From NCBI GenBank assembly GCA_963921825.1, contig OY997592.1, forward strand, positions 55,200,336 to 55,264,335: a stretch of 64,000 nucleotides of DNA, read 5' to 3'. This stretch comes from Erodium maritimum (Eukaryota > Streptophyta > Magnoliopsida > Geraniales > Geraniaceae). The position numbers and the translations under genes were made by a program. The notes beneath the pieces are model-generated. The model did not search any database and had not been told where the DNA came from. It saw only the letters and a list, made by a program, of their open reading frames with translations. Shown piece after piece: positions 44,886-56,679 of the stretch (positions within the stretch are counted from its first letter, which is position 1; every line of letters starts with the position of its first letter).

Positions 44886-46243
44886 ATTTAATTGCATTTA
44901 AAAAAAAGTTTGTTACTTGGCATACAAACTTTTGATTTTGTTTTTATGTTGCATTTGATAGCTAAATTTTTAACAGTGACGAATGATTTATGTCAATCAT
45001 TAGAAAAGGACGATCAAGACATTGTGAATGCTATGGAGCTTGTCCAAATCAATAAGAAAAAGTCTAAAGAGATGAAGTATGATGGATGAGAAGGATTTTA
45101 TAATCAAGTTGTATCATCTCGTGGTAGTCTTGAGATTTATGTGCTCGACATGAATGCAAGATATGTGAAAGATAATAGGTCCAAACATCTTACTCTATTT
45201 GTGACAAATTTTCATTATTTCAAAAATGACTGATTCTTCCGTATCATGTTAGGTGGTTAGTATAATAACGAAAATCAGATACAAATTATTATAGAAATTG
45301 GAGAACAATACCAAACGATTTATAGAAAATAGAGGAATTGGAATGAGGTTTAGTCGAGTCCATGTAATCCTGTGTCCTTAAGACTCTTGACTGCCCTATA
45401 ATGGTAACGGTCTCCCAGGATAAAACGACTAATTGTCAGCGAACTTGAAGCCGGTTGATCCGTCACTAAAACGAGGATGAGAGTAAAACTAATTGAGAGA
45501 TGAATCTGATGTATTTTTGATTTTATTTTTCAAGTCTTGGAAAGAGGTATAAATAGGCTCTTGGGAATGGCAAAAAAGGAAATGCGTGAGGAGACAAATC
45601 CCACGATTTCAGCCCCAATTCATTTCCATATACAGAATTGATTGTCAATTCAATGCTGATTTTATTGCCTCATTCATGACTTAGAAAATAAAAGATAAAT
45701 CAAGGATTTTAATCTAATTAATCCATCTGATTTTTCTAATTTACATCCAACATATCATTCATTGTGTGTTAAAAGAGTTGAATGATCGTTTTACTCTGCA
45801 TTTATTACATCTCTGCTCTTCATTTGAAGCCTTTGACATGAACTTACTTGTAAGGTTAATACGATTGTATCCGGGTGACTTTAAGGGTGTATGTGATATG
45901 GAGTTATCTTATCAACTTTGAAATTATATTAGAAGTGTTAGGATGGATATTAGTTTATCCAATTTGAAGGGGATCTCCGATCTTTCTAAGACTCTTGTCC
46001 GAACAAAAAAGCACAAGACCTTGCGATGGGTGCACAAGCTAGCTTTATCATTACCGGTGGCTACCGAAGTGTTGAGCGAGTGTTCTCTGGCACAAATTTT
46101 GTGAAGAATGAGTTGAGAAACAAATTTTCTAGTGCATGACTTAATGACTGTTTAGTGAATTTTGTAGAGAAAGAAGTGTTTGATACAATCGATGATCAAG
46201 ATATCATTAAGCGTTTTCAAAGTATGTATAAGAGAAGAATGTA

Positions 46244-47195
46244 GTTACATATTTACTAGAATTCGATATTTATATCTGAATTAATATATTTAATCCTGTA
46301 ATAGTCATATATTTCGATACCGTTGATTTTTTTATATATATTAACTGATTATCGGCGACATACCCTGAAACAAATTTTTGGATCCACTCCTGATTGGAGG
46401 TAAGTGCATCGATAATCCGGAATTCAGATTCTAACATGTTTAGAAATCACATGTTAGGATTTACACGTGAAACAAAAGAAATTTTACCAAATGAATTAAT
46501 AGGGTTTTTTCAAAATTAATTGAAATTCAAAATAGATAATAGAGAATTATAATTTTCCAAAAATATTATAAAAATTCCAACTAAACAAAAAGGGTAAGAC
46601 AAAATGTCATCAATCTATAAATATAATATATATGTTTATACGATATAAAACTAGAATAATTGCAAAAAAAAGAGTACATTCGGGTCTTTACTTTTTTTTG
46701 AAAGGTAGAAATATTTTATTTAGAAGAAAACACTAAAATAGAAATTTGAACGGTAACAATCTGTCCTAAAATCTTGTACATAAGATACACAACCATAAAA
46801 AAAAACAATTGGTCGATATTTGATTGGTGATATGATTATCAACTCATGCACCTTATCACATCGGTTTTAAGAAATTTTGTTTGCAACATATAATCCCATG
46901 CAATTTTGTTTTAAAATGACAACGGTATATTCTAAAAATTAATAGATAAAAAAATCAAAAAGAATAATGATGTGAAATTTTTGTATTTATCATTTTTAAA
47001 ATTTATAACTTCATACAAAATCACCATTTTGAGATAAAATGCAATAAACAGATAAGTTTATAACCGTTTTTCTTTAATTATCAAAAGAAAGGATACAATT
47101 GAGAAAAAACTGAATACCTCCATTAAATTTATTTATTTCCACGAATATCCCTGTAAAATATTTATAAACAACAGAAAAAAGCAATCCATCCATCG
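46244..47195. other. AT-rich spacer upstream of RPA2
   Basis: No coding or repeat structure that I can support. It contains runs of A/T and short unique sequence, and probably includes the distal promoter of RPA2. Confidence 0.5.
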
Positions 47196-47226
47196 GCGGG
47201 AAAAGGGAAGTGAAAGAGGCGGGAAA
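47196..47226 (+). promoter_or_regulatory. Two E2F-type sites in the RPA2 promoter
   Basis: GCGGGAAA occurs at 47196-47203 and again at 47219-47226. It is the reverse complement of the E2F consensus TTTSSCGS. They lie about 95-125 bases before the ATG. Replication genes in plants are often switched on at the G1/S transition by E2F-DP through such sites, which suits RPA2. A TTTAAAAG box near 47231 could act as a weak TATA element. Confidence 0.7.
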
Positions 47227-47320
47227 TGCCTCTTTAAAAGACCGAGGAATATATTTTTAATTCATTTTCACTTTTCGATTCTTATTTTCCCCCGGTCAAC
47301 CTCTCTCTAGGGTTTCCAAG

Positions 47321-50300
47321 ATGTTCTCCAGCAGCCAGTTCGACGCCACCGGCGGTGGATTCACGTCGTCTCAGTTCACTCAGTCCACCGATTCCACTCC
47401 CTCTCCGGCCAGGGTAACACTCCTTCACTCCTGTTTGGCTGCCGAGAAAATGCAGGTACATTGAAACAGAAGTTCTGGATCTCACCAATTTGTGTTGTTG
47501 TTGTTTGGTTGCAGAATCGCGAAAATCAGGCATTGATTCCGGTGACAGTGAAGCAGCTAAGTGAAGCTCTTCAGTCAGGTGATGATAAGGCCAAGTTCAC
47601 CATAGATGGAAACGATGTAGCCAATGTAAGACTCTCTGAATCTCTCTTACTTTGCTGTTTTTAGATCTATTTGCGTAGCCGCTGATTTTTTTTTTGGTTT
47701 TCCCTTTATATGTGGCTAAGAAAATACTAAGTGAAATGTAAATTTTAATTGAGTATTGAATTTATTTTCTATACAATTTATACTAGCTCTCTTTCAATTA
47801 GATGAAAGAAGTTATCTGGTGACTTTTCAAGTTTGGTTCTGTGAAATTAGTTTCAGCTATGAAAGATCTTTCACTTTTTATATGGAGAATATTCCAATTT
47901 AGTCTAAGTTCAAGCATTTAGTTCTAGTTTAGTCTTAAGTTTAGACAAATTGATCTAATGTAATCCTGCCTCAAGGATGAGGATTTAACTGAACGTTTAT
48001 TTTTTCAAACTTTGAACTAAGTTGGAACTGAAATCATACCAAGCCTTAGAACTAAAATGGAAAAGAACACATAAACAAAGTACTAATTTGAAGAACAAGA
48101 TGCCTAATAGGATTAAATTGTAACAAGTTACAGAACTGATAAACGTGTACTCTTTTGGAACAATTTAATTCTTGTACCAGTAAGAGTTTGATACCAAATT
48201 TTCCCCTTTGCAATGAAATGCTAATAGAAGTACAATGACGTTGTTGGTATTTTTCTTGCATTACTCCTTTGAATAACATGTATGTTTTTCATATTTCCCT
48301 GCTGATCAAGTGCTTTGTTTTTTTGTTCCTAATCAGGTTGCATTGGTTGGGATGGTGTATAAAAAGTCTGTAAGGGTAACTGATGTTGGTTTCATCCTTG
48401 ATGATGGAACAGGACAAATTGAATGTAAAAGATGGTAATTTCCTTCTTGGTTCCTTGCACATGTGTTGTATAAATTGCTTGGTATTTTGGATGCATTTTT
48501 ATTTCCCCCCCGTTTCTCTTTTATATTATAGTTATACTCTCTGGTGCCAATAAAAGATTCTAAATTTTGAAATATACAGAGCTGATGATATGCTAGATTT
48601 GTGCAAACTTAACTAATCCTGCATGTAATTTTTGTACAGGGTGAATGAAACCCTTGATACAAAGGAAATGGAGGAAATAGAGTAAGATCTTAATCTCATG
48701 TTTTCATTTCAACTTACTATTGAATTACATACGTTCCAATGGTTCTAAAAGGCTTCTGTTTTCAATTTTCGTTGCAATAGAGAGGGGATGTATGCTCGAG
48801 TTATTGGGCACTTGAAGAGCTTTCAAGGTGCAAAACATTTGGCTGCCTTTTCTGTCAGGTAACCCTTTTCTTTTCCCACTATCTAACTAGGATTATGCGC
48901 AACTCGTGTACTATTTTTTATTTACATCTTGTTCTTTTCTGACATGACCTATACATATGAATCTTGCGAAAGTCTGTCAAGCCATTTGGTGTATGCTGTC
49001 TGAACCTTTTTGCTTTCTGCTATTTTCTTGATTAGGACTTGAAATAGTGATATGCTTATAACAGTTATTTTTATATTATAGATGTACCAAAGGCAAAGAT
49101 CACTAAGCATAGTTATAAAAAACAGTCCAGGCATATGCCTCAAGGCTAAGCAGCCATATTTAGCCCTGAGGCAGCGCCTCTGCCGGTAGTTCAGAGGTAT
49201 ACGCCTAGGATGGCTCCAGAACGGTCAAGGCATGCGCCTTACCTGCCTCAGTTCCCAATTTCTGTTATGGCATGTGTCAATTTTTGTTGGTTGTTGCTGT
49301 CTTCGGACTTTTAAGGCTCATTTAAGAATACGCTTTTTGGGCCTCTTAAGGCTTGTGTAAAATAATGTTATTGGGGATTTGAAAAAGAAAAATAATAGCA
49401 AAAAATGAAGCCTAATATCTCAATCGAAAAAAGAAAACCTTAACTTCAGATTTTCTCTTCTTCCCCTCGACTCTGTCCTATTCGCCAATCTTGATATCTG
49501 GTCCCAGAACTGATTTTAAGATTCAGAACTACTGCCAGCTTCTTCCACTTCAGAAACTAAGTTTCTTCTTTAAGTTCTTATCTTTATTCCACTTAAAATT
49601 TTCAAATATTTGATGATTTCTTTTATACCACTTAAAATACTTAGTTTTTATTCCACTTATGACTCATAATATTCTGGTTAATTGACTGAAATATATTGTT
49701 CTATTTGTGTTCAATCATATTAGGTATGTGGTTGCAAATTTGAGCATTCCCATCATCCCATGCACCAACTAAATAAATAGGTATACTGTAATACTGAGGC
49801 ATATGCCTTGGATTGCCTTGAGGCTTACATCTTGTAAGGTGGAGGGAAATTGCATTGAATTCTGTTCCTGCCTTTTAAAACCTTGCCTCTAAGATGCATA
49901 GTCTGGACAATGAGAATAGTTATGCTAATAAAAACCAAAAAGAAATTTGTAAATTTCTTTAAGAGTCTAGCTACTGGTTATTTTGGACCAAAAACATATA
50001 ATTCTGGCTGGCATTTCTACATGCCAATTTTCATCAATGTATTCCTACACATCGCGCTGTATGTGCCTGGACTTGTACACTACTATCTTTTACAATTTTA
50101 CTTAGGGTTAATATTATAAAGCACCACACAAGTATACACGTTTTTCAAATAACACACTAAGTTATGATTTTTTTGTATCAATGTTTTTTTCATGTGGCAC
50201 ACCTATGTATCAACAAACTTTGATAATTTGTTGGTACATAGGTGTGCCACATGAACAAATCGTAACTTAATGTGATATTTGAAAAACGTGTATACTTGTG

Positions 50301-52394
50301 TGGTGCTTTATGATATTAACCCTTTTACTTACTGCTTCATATGATGACAGTTGTAAAGCATTTGTCTGGAAATATCTTTCATATGATCACGTGGTCAAGT
50401 TTTTTGATGTTAGCTGTAAATAATGGGTAGATACATTTTTTGATTTAATTTCTTCTGGGTATTAGGTCACAAGTTTGTGAAAAGTCATGATATTGAGATC
50501 TTATATACCTCTAAGATTGTGCTTATAGTAGATATAAATTAGAAGTTTGAGTCATTTTGGGCTATCCAGATTGAGATACGCTCCATAAGAAAGAAATGAT
50601 GGTTATTTGATCTTCATAATTTAAAGTCTTAAATGGTGCCTAGATATGTTTTACCTCCTAAAATACTAGAATCTGGTTGAACATCCTTTTTTTTTGATAA
50701 AAAAATCTGGTTGAACATCCTATAGAAACTATAAGTTGACTTTTTTTTTTATATTTATAGTTCATATTCTTATGGGATGTGGATTTTTTTTTGAAGTGTA
50801 GAAATAAATTTTCCCTTTGTCCCTTTAAAATAGTATTGTAGACCAACCAGTATAAAAGGTATGTATGAAGCTGGGCATTTATTTGTACCATAAACTTATA
50901 GAATAGGCCCACAGTACCCAGCACCCACTTGGGTTTGGTGGTCAAATGGGCTCATAGCCTCCTCTGTGGTCATGGGTTAGAACCTTGGTTTGGATTCCCA
51001 CTTCTGGGAAATGGGGATAAACATGAGATTATCCCACTCAAGTAGCGTAAGGGGAAACAATGTGATATCAAATTGATAGAATGAGGTCTAATTTGGAAAG
51101 AATAAGTTGGATTACATGATATAAGGGCCTGGTGTATCCCACGTGTACATGCCCAGTCTTACATGTAAGGGGGAGTGTTGAAGCTAAACCCACGTTGGAA
51201 AAACATATAAGAAATAGCTACTTATAAAATAGAGCCACACTGAAAGAATAAGGTTTACCTTTTAGTTGTGGAGATCAATCCGATAGAAGTGGTCCCTTTA
51301 AGTGAAATTTACATATGGTAGACTCCTTTTGTTTTTCTAGCATTTGGCAACTTTTATGTGATTAATTTGCACTTATATTACTTATTTTAATTTGCTGTTT
51401 TTTTTCAGGCCAGTGACAAATTTTGATGAGATAACCTTCCATTTTATTAACTGCATACATTTCCATTTGAAGAAATCCAAACTACAGGTAGTGATACTAC
51501 TTATCAAAGTTGTGATTTCTTACTTACCTATCAAAGTTGTGCTGTGCATGCATTTCATCTCTTCTTATGCCTGCTCTTAAGGTGCAGGGTGATGGAGCAA
51601 CTCAGATGGCCTATTCATCTCAAAGCACCCCTGTACGAAATGGTACAAGTTCAACCACATATCAAACAACCCCACCAAATCAGGTATATGACCATGGCAA
51701 CAAACCTCTTGTTTTCAAAATGTTTTTTTCTTTTTATTCTTTGGCAACATCATATTTGGCATAAAACAATATTTGCGCTTCCCACAGTTTTCTACACAGA
51801 TGAATGTTGATGCACTGAAGGGCTACGATCAAATGATCATTGACTATCTCCAGCAACCTATAAACTAGTAAGTTAATGGTTTGATTCTTTCTTTATCATT
51901 CGTCGTACTTGTTTGGTTTGTTAGTTTTTTTCCTTGTTGTGTATCAAAAATTCTTGGGCAGACTAGTTTAGTGGAGAGATGAACAAAAACTACTGACACA
52001 TTTGAGATGAATTTCACCATAATAAACTGCATATCGCATTGGAGATTTTGCGTACATAACTTGTTGGTTGGAACATCAATTCTTTTGACTTATTGTTTTT
52101 TGCACTCGTCCAGTTTAATGCACCCTGTTGTATCTTATTCCTTTTGTTGGTGTTGCAGTGATCGGGAAAAGGGGGTGCACAGGGATGAAATCTCCCAACA
52201 CCTGAAAATTCCTATGGAAAAAATAGCGTAATCTCTCTCTACACGTCAATTTATGCTGTGAATTGTTAAATGTATAGTTATATAATCTCCTATTTGTGCA
52301 CACCAGGGAATCAATCAGAACCCTGGAAGAAGAGGGTTTGATATACTCCACAGTTGATGAATTTCACTTCAAGTCAACTGCGAGTGGCTGTTAA
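47321..52394 (+). CDS. RPA2: Replication protein A 32-kDa subunit (RPA2), ten exons
   Basis: Exons: 47321-47413, 47515-47625, 48337-48434, 48640-48681, 48781-48858, 51409-51487, 51588-51683, 51788-51867, 52159-52227, 52307-52394. All introns are GT-AG and phases agree, giving about 277 residues, usual for plant RPA2. Residues 1-31 are a Ser/Thr/Gln-rich tail (MFSSSQFDATGGG), the region phosphorylated in RPA2 proteins. Residues about 66-167 form the OB fold (VALVGMVYKKSVRVTDV, LDDGTGQIECKRW, GHLKSF). A flexible Ser/Thr/Gln linker follows. Residues about 205-273 form the winged-helix domain (YDQMIIDYLQQP, GVHRDEISQHL, LEEEGLIYSTVDEFHFK) that docks repair partners. RPA2 joins RPA1 and RPA3 to coat single-stranded DNA during replication and repair in the nucleus. 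Exon 7 could also begin at 51582 (adjacent AG), adding two residues. Intron 5 (2.55 kb) is swollen by repeats. No defect is seen. Confidence 0.95.
49113..49889. mobile_element. Possible hAT-like MITE in RPA2 intron 5
   Basis: The left edge GTTATAAAAAACAGTCCAGGC and right edge (reverse complement GGTTTTAAAAGGCAG) resemble each other. CATATGCCT/AAGGC motifs occur inverted near both ends (49130-49150 and 49798-49830). There is no coding, and the target duplication is unclear (CTAAGCAT versus CTAAGATG). Confidence 0.45.
50105..50322. mobile_element. 218-bp MITE with 9-bp target duplication in RPA2 intron 5
   Basis: Ends GGGTTAATATTATAAAGCAC and its near-perfect inverse form long terminal inverted repeats; the whole element folds back except for a short centre. 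It is flanked by TTTTACTTA at 50096-50104 and 50323-50331. A 9-bp duplication points to mobilisation by a Mutator-like transposase. It is spliced out with the intron. Confidence 0.88.
50925..51060 (+). mobile_element. tRNA-derived SINE head in RPA2 intron 5
   Basis: A-box-like TGGTCAAATGG at 50939-50949 and B-box-like GGTTAGAACC at 50975-50984 (consensus GGTTCGANNCC, one change) are 36 bases apart, as in tRNA-type internal promoters. The cloverleaf is not kept, so this is a SINE rather than a tRNA gene. The 3' end is not defined. Confidence 0.55.
51120..51330 (+). mobile_element. TRIM remnant in RPA2 intron 5
   Basis: Phrases CCACGTGTACATGCCCAGTC and AAGGGGGAGTGTTGAAG (LTR start at 51176) match the internal region, polypurine tract and LTR start of the TRIM array at 60417-61154. 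Only the 3' part seems present. Confidence 0.55.
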
Positions 52395-53596
52395 TCTGCA
52401 GGAACTTTAACAAAAACAGGCCTCATTATATACTTATCTGCTTCGAGTTTTATATGCTCATTCCATGTATTTTCATTACCCGACTGGATGTAGATATTTC
52501 ATACTACTATATGGATGCTCCTTTGCGTAGACAATAGCACTAGTTTGGTGAATTTGATGTCTTGGTGGTTGGTACTCGTGAAATTTGAATGCATTGGGCA
52601 TTAGAGTTACAAAGCTTATAACATAGCAATAGCATATGTGAATGAAGTTTGGCGTGTGTGGAAGCTTCTCAACGTTCCAGTATGTTTCTTAGAGCATCAT
52701 TTAACTCTGGTCGAGTTCAACCATTTCTTTTTTAAATCTTCAAACTCTATCCAAAATTTTACCAAATCATCACCATACTCTACAACTTTAGGCTATTCCA
52801 ATAATAAAAAGTCACCGAACAGTATAACTTAGCCTAAGGATTCACGATCTTACAGAAGTAACAAACTACAAGATCTCGGAACTTGTAAACGACTAGCATT
52901 ATTACCAATACGCAAAATGTAGTGTATTGGTGAGTCTTGTAATGTTGTCTGACGATCAAATATTACATTGTAATCCAGCGGTGGTTGGGTAAAAAATAAA
53001 GTCGTGCAGAATGATGCAAGTTCGACCCTATCCTACATTCAACTTGGTCGGCAATTAATGTGTCATCGAGTTTGGAGAACTCCCAACTTTCCTTCAGTAT
53101 CTTTCCTCGTTGATTGATGCAACACAGTTCTTGTACGAAGAAAGTTGAGCCTCGTGTGAAATATGGTTCTCGTCACGCAAGCCTGTCATGTCATGTCACG
53201 TCTCTTTACCACATTATCAAAGTAGCTGGGTAATAAAGAAATGAAAGCCAGCAAGTTGCAAATCCGATTCGGCTTGTCTAGTGGGCCTACACGAGGCTTA
53301 TGACCCGCCTACTATTCAATATCAAAGCCTGATTATTGAATATTTCTTGATAAATGGACTTGATCCTGCTCTGTCTTCGGCCCTTGTAACCAAAACTTTA
53401 GGTCTGGTTTGGATAACCCTCCTGTGAACAAATCGTGGCTCGTTACGAGTTTTAAACATTTTAACTAAATGAACTACTTTTGTTTTGTTTATGGGTTGGT
53501 TTTAGGAAACTCGTAAATCTATAGTTTATCTAAGTCTATTGCATTTGATTGCACAAAACTGTTTTTGATGTTTACAGACATTATAAGCATTCTAAA
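52395..53596. other. RPA2 3' flank and spacer
   Basis: The first few hundred bases presumably hold the RPA2 3' untranslated region; no clean AATAAA hexamer is close to the stop. From about 52700 to 53596 I see no gene or repeat. Confidence 0.5.
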
Positions 53597-53606
53597 ATTC
53601 TTTTAA

Positions 53607-54707
53607 GGGATAACTTCAAAAAGTCGCATAAAACTATATGCGTTTATCACCTACATACTCACTTCTATTTTTATTTCATATGACCCCCAAACTATCCATA
53701 TTTTATCACCGTTTGATTTTCTGTCAGTTTTTCTGTTAGTTTTTTTTTAAAAATGACGAAAATACCCCTACTCTTATGAATTCTAATATCAACCATGACT
53801 TTCACATGATTTAGAAAATGCCATTACACATAAAATAAGAAAAAATAATTATTTTTTATTTACTTTTAGAAAATAAGAAAAAATAATTATTTTTATTTAA
53901 TTTCAGAAAATAAGAAAAAAATACTTATTTTTATTTATTTTCAGAAATAATAAAAAATAATTATTTTTATTTGTTTTCAGAAATAATAATAAATAATAAT
54001 TTATTTATTTTTAGAAAATAAGGAAATAAGAAAAAATAATTATTTTTTTATTTATTTTCAGAAGATAAGAAAAAATAAATTTTCACCTAAAAAAATACTT
54101 TTTGTTTGTTTTCCAAAAATTATTTCCAGAAAAAAGTTATTTTTATTTATTTTCAGAAAATAAAAAATAATTATTTCCTATTTTCTGAAAATAAATAAAA
54201 ATAATTATTTTTTCATTTTTTTTTCTGAAAATAAAAAAAAAATATTTTTTGGAAATAATTTGTGGAAAATAGACAAAAAATAATGTTTTTAGGTGAAAAA
54301 TTATTTTTTCTTATCTGTTGAAAGTAAATAAAAAATAATTACTTTTTCTTGTTTCCTTGTTTTTTGAAAATAAAATAAAAAATTATTTTTTCTTATTTTA
54401 TGAAAATAAATAAAAATAATAATTATTTTTCTTATTTTCTGAAAATAAATAAAAATTAATTTTGATTTCTTAATTTTCTTATTTTATGTGTAATGGCATT
54501 TTCGTAATTATGTGAAAGTCATGGTTGATATTAGGGTTTATAAGGGTAGGGGTATTTTTGTCATTTCTGAAAAAACTAACAGAAAAACTGACAGAAAATC
54601 AAACGGTGATAAAATATGGATAGTTTGGGGGTCGTATGAAATAAAAATAGAAGTGGGTATGTAGGTGATAAACGCGTATAGTTTTATGCGGCTTTTTGAA
54701 GTTATCC
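53607..54707. mobile_element. 1.1-kb foldback element with ~235-bp inverted repeats
   Basis: Outer arms (53607-53840 and 54480-54707) are long inverted repeats beginning GGGATAACTTCAAAAAG and ending CTTTTTGAAGTTATCC. Identical ATTCTTTTAA lies at 53597-53606 and 54708-54717, a 10-bp duplication (9-10 bp is Mutator-like). The centre is repeated AATAAGAAAAAATAATTATT-type sequence that also pairs across the middle, so nearly the whole element is one hairpin. No coding. Confidence 0.88.
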
Positions 54708-54717
54708 ATTCTTTTAA

Positions 54718-55556
54718 ATCAGATATTGATTTTAAAATTACAAAAAAAGAAAAGAAAAATATATTTTAAGAGTTAAAATCTTATTTTTAATTTCATATTA
54801 TTATTATTTTTAAAACACGTCTTTTATTAAAAGATGTTTTAAAAAATAAGACAACGGTTTGAATTAAAAACGATTGAAAAATATTTTTAAAGTTAGAATA
54901 CTAGAAGAAATATGTATTGTTAAAATATAGTTGTCAGTCGGCTTCATTCCTGGAATCTTTTTGAAGACAACAAATTCTTTGACCACCAGCGTCCTTGTTT
55001 CCTTCCCAACAACAAAAGTATCATAAGGGAACTCGAACGGAGAGCACATTTGAAGATTTGGGCACAGATCAAATCATCAAAAATAGAGTCACTCCATTTA
55101 TTTGCATGAATTTTGATCTCCCTGTCCGTTTTAGAGTAAAACAATATACCAAAATTGAGTATAGAAGAACTTATTGGATCCGAAGTTACAAGTTACGGCG
55201 TGATATTAATTATCCACTAACTTGAAAGTAATTTTTCCAGTATACCTACGACCAGTTACTCCCCGAGGTTAACACAATCGTAGCTTGATTCATGCTCACT
55301 CACGAATAAAGTCCCGATATTTATAGAATAATACCCCAAAATAAAGAGGTTTGATGTGAAAGTGAAGATTTCTTGATATTTTTTAAGGGACTAGAAGTCC
55401 AATTTATAGAAAATAGTAGAGCAAGAAACAAGTTAAATATAGTCGAGGAGAAGAAATCAAATAGAAACCACCTTTAACGTAAAAACCGTGTGAACCAATA
55501 CGAGTCATCCAATTCAAGAATGGATGAATGAGATGCAATTGAGTTGTTGACTGTAA
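54718..55556. other. Spacer with weak minus-strand coding-like stretch
   Basis: AT-rich to about 54920. At 55144-54920 the minus strand has open stretches in two frames (IHANKWSDSIFDD in one), suggesting a decayed exon of an unknown gene. I cannot name it. The rest shows nothing. Confidence 0.35.
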
Positions 55557-55572
55557 AAACACAACACTTTTT

Positions 55573-56633
55573 TTTGAGCGAAAGTTGCAACTTTATTGAT
55601 GCAAAAAGCAATTACATTATCGCGCATCGGGGAAGCGTCGAGGAACAAGCTCTCCGACCACGAAAAGGACAGATTAAGCGAACAATGATTCTCTGATCCT
55701 TATAGTACCATAACCGTTACAAACGGTATTTTGACGCCCCATGTGCAGAGACAGAATACGAATGGGGGGAAGGGGGTACCAGAAATCCTGAAGGATCTCA
55801 ACAGTGGTGATGGCAGGAGGCAAATCATCGTCATGGGACCCCTCCCTAGGCTAGTCCCCGATGCTTTGTCGGCTTTTCATTCCTCCTGGCGGGGTTGTTT
55901 CCCCACCCTTGCCTAAACGGGAGAGCTCGTCCCGATCCAAGTGCCTTGACGGTCCCTCGACATCCCGCCCGGAGTTGCGAGGGTTGCCGGGATAGAATCA
56001 AAGGCACGTCAGCTGGCGTTAGTCACAACCTTAGACCACGCAGCGGTAGGGAGAAGAGGCTCGCGCCGTGAAGAGGAGGCAACCCTAGACCCCGCTCCGC
56101 CAGTAAGAGGAGGAACCAGGGCTCGGGTCGGAGTAGAACATGGTGAAGGCGCAACCCTAGTAAGCGCGTCGCTCGGGAGAGGAAGAGCCAGAGCAAGGTC
56201 TTGGAAAATTTGGGGGGCCGGGGGCCTAGGGTTTGGTGGGGGAAGGGCATTGCTTGAGGAGGACGAAACGAAGGAACGTCGCGTGGGCCGTCCTATTGGT
56301 GGAGGCCAAGGAGGTAGGGACAACGATGGTTGCTTTAGTGGCAGCTACAAAGGTAGTGCCGGAGGAGAAGGAGGCACTGAAGGAATCCCGTGTAGAGGTT
56401 GCTTCGATGTCCTCCCGCGTCGGGCCTTCAAAGGCGGATTCACAAGAGGAGACGACAGAGGCTTCGAGGGAAAAGTATGCACCGGAGACGCCATGTCAGA
56501 ACCGGCAAGGAGAGCAGCAACAATGTTAGTGAGATCGTCGACATCAAGGACATGGCTAGAAAGCACCATATTCGCAGGGGTACGACGACTAAGGCTAGGG
56601 TTTGCTCTCAAGTTGCGAGAGAGAATCATCCCT
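55573..56633 (-). mobile_element. Short LINE (5' ORF1 start joined to 3' end), minus strand
   Basis: Flanked by AAACACAACACTTTTT (55557-55572) and AAACGCAACACTTTTT (56634-56649), a 16-bp duplication with one difference. The left edge is a T-run (poly(A) on the minus strand), preceded in sense by ATAAAGTTGCAACTTTCGCTC. The GC-rich body has open minus-strand frames (56644-56345 and 56323-56009) like a LINE ORF1 N-terminus, Pro/Ser/Arg-rich, with no endonuclease or reverse transcriptase. It is about 1.06 kb and was probably moved in trans. Confidence 0.82.
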
Positions 56634-56679
56634 AAACGCAACACTTTTTGGTAAATGATAGAAGCTTTTTAGTAAAACT

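Larger units (their letters stand above)
41830..46243 (+). pseudogene. hAT transposase pseudogene (DUF4371/TTF-type) split by a LINE
   Basis: Translation over frameshifts gives ELPFRTNNEGEDS, IQKDFVNALV, VERFIGTVHVRDTSA-like, RGQSYD, GGLKTLIKKEN, CSAHQLKLSLVS and DTR (41930-42690). These are the conserved blocks of plant DUF4371/TTF-type hAT transposases. After the LINE insertion (about 42785-44885) it resumes at about 44920 (FVFMLHLIAKFL, CQSLEKDDQDIVNAM). A second non-coding interruption lies at about 45230-45750. The C-terminal dimerisation region follows (LVRLIRLYPGDF, SVERVFS, NDCLVNFVEKEVFDTI, 45760-46243). Stops and shifts occur throughout. Intact hAT proteins cut DNA and leave 8-bp duplications; this is a relic. 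Confidence 0.87.

Noticed and set aside
45230-45750. Solo LTR inside the hAT pseudogene
   Set aside because: A TATA-like GGTATAAATAGG occurs, but no matching TG...CA ends or duplication could be found.
50925-51060. tRNA gene
   Set aside because: A and B boxes are present, but the cloverleaf stems do not form and the B box has lost its invariant C.
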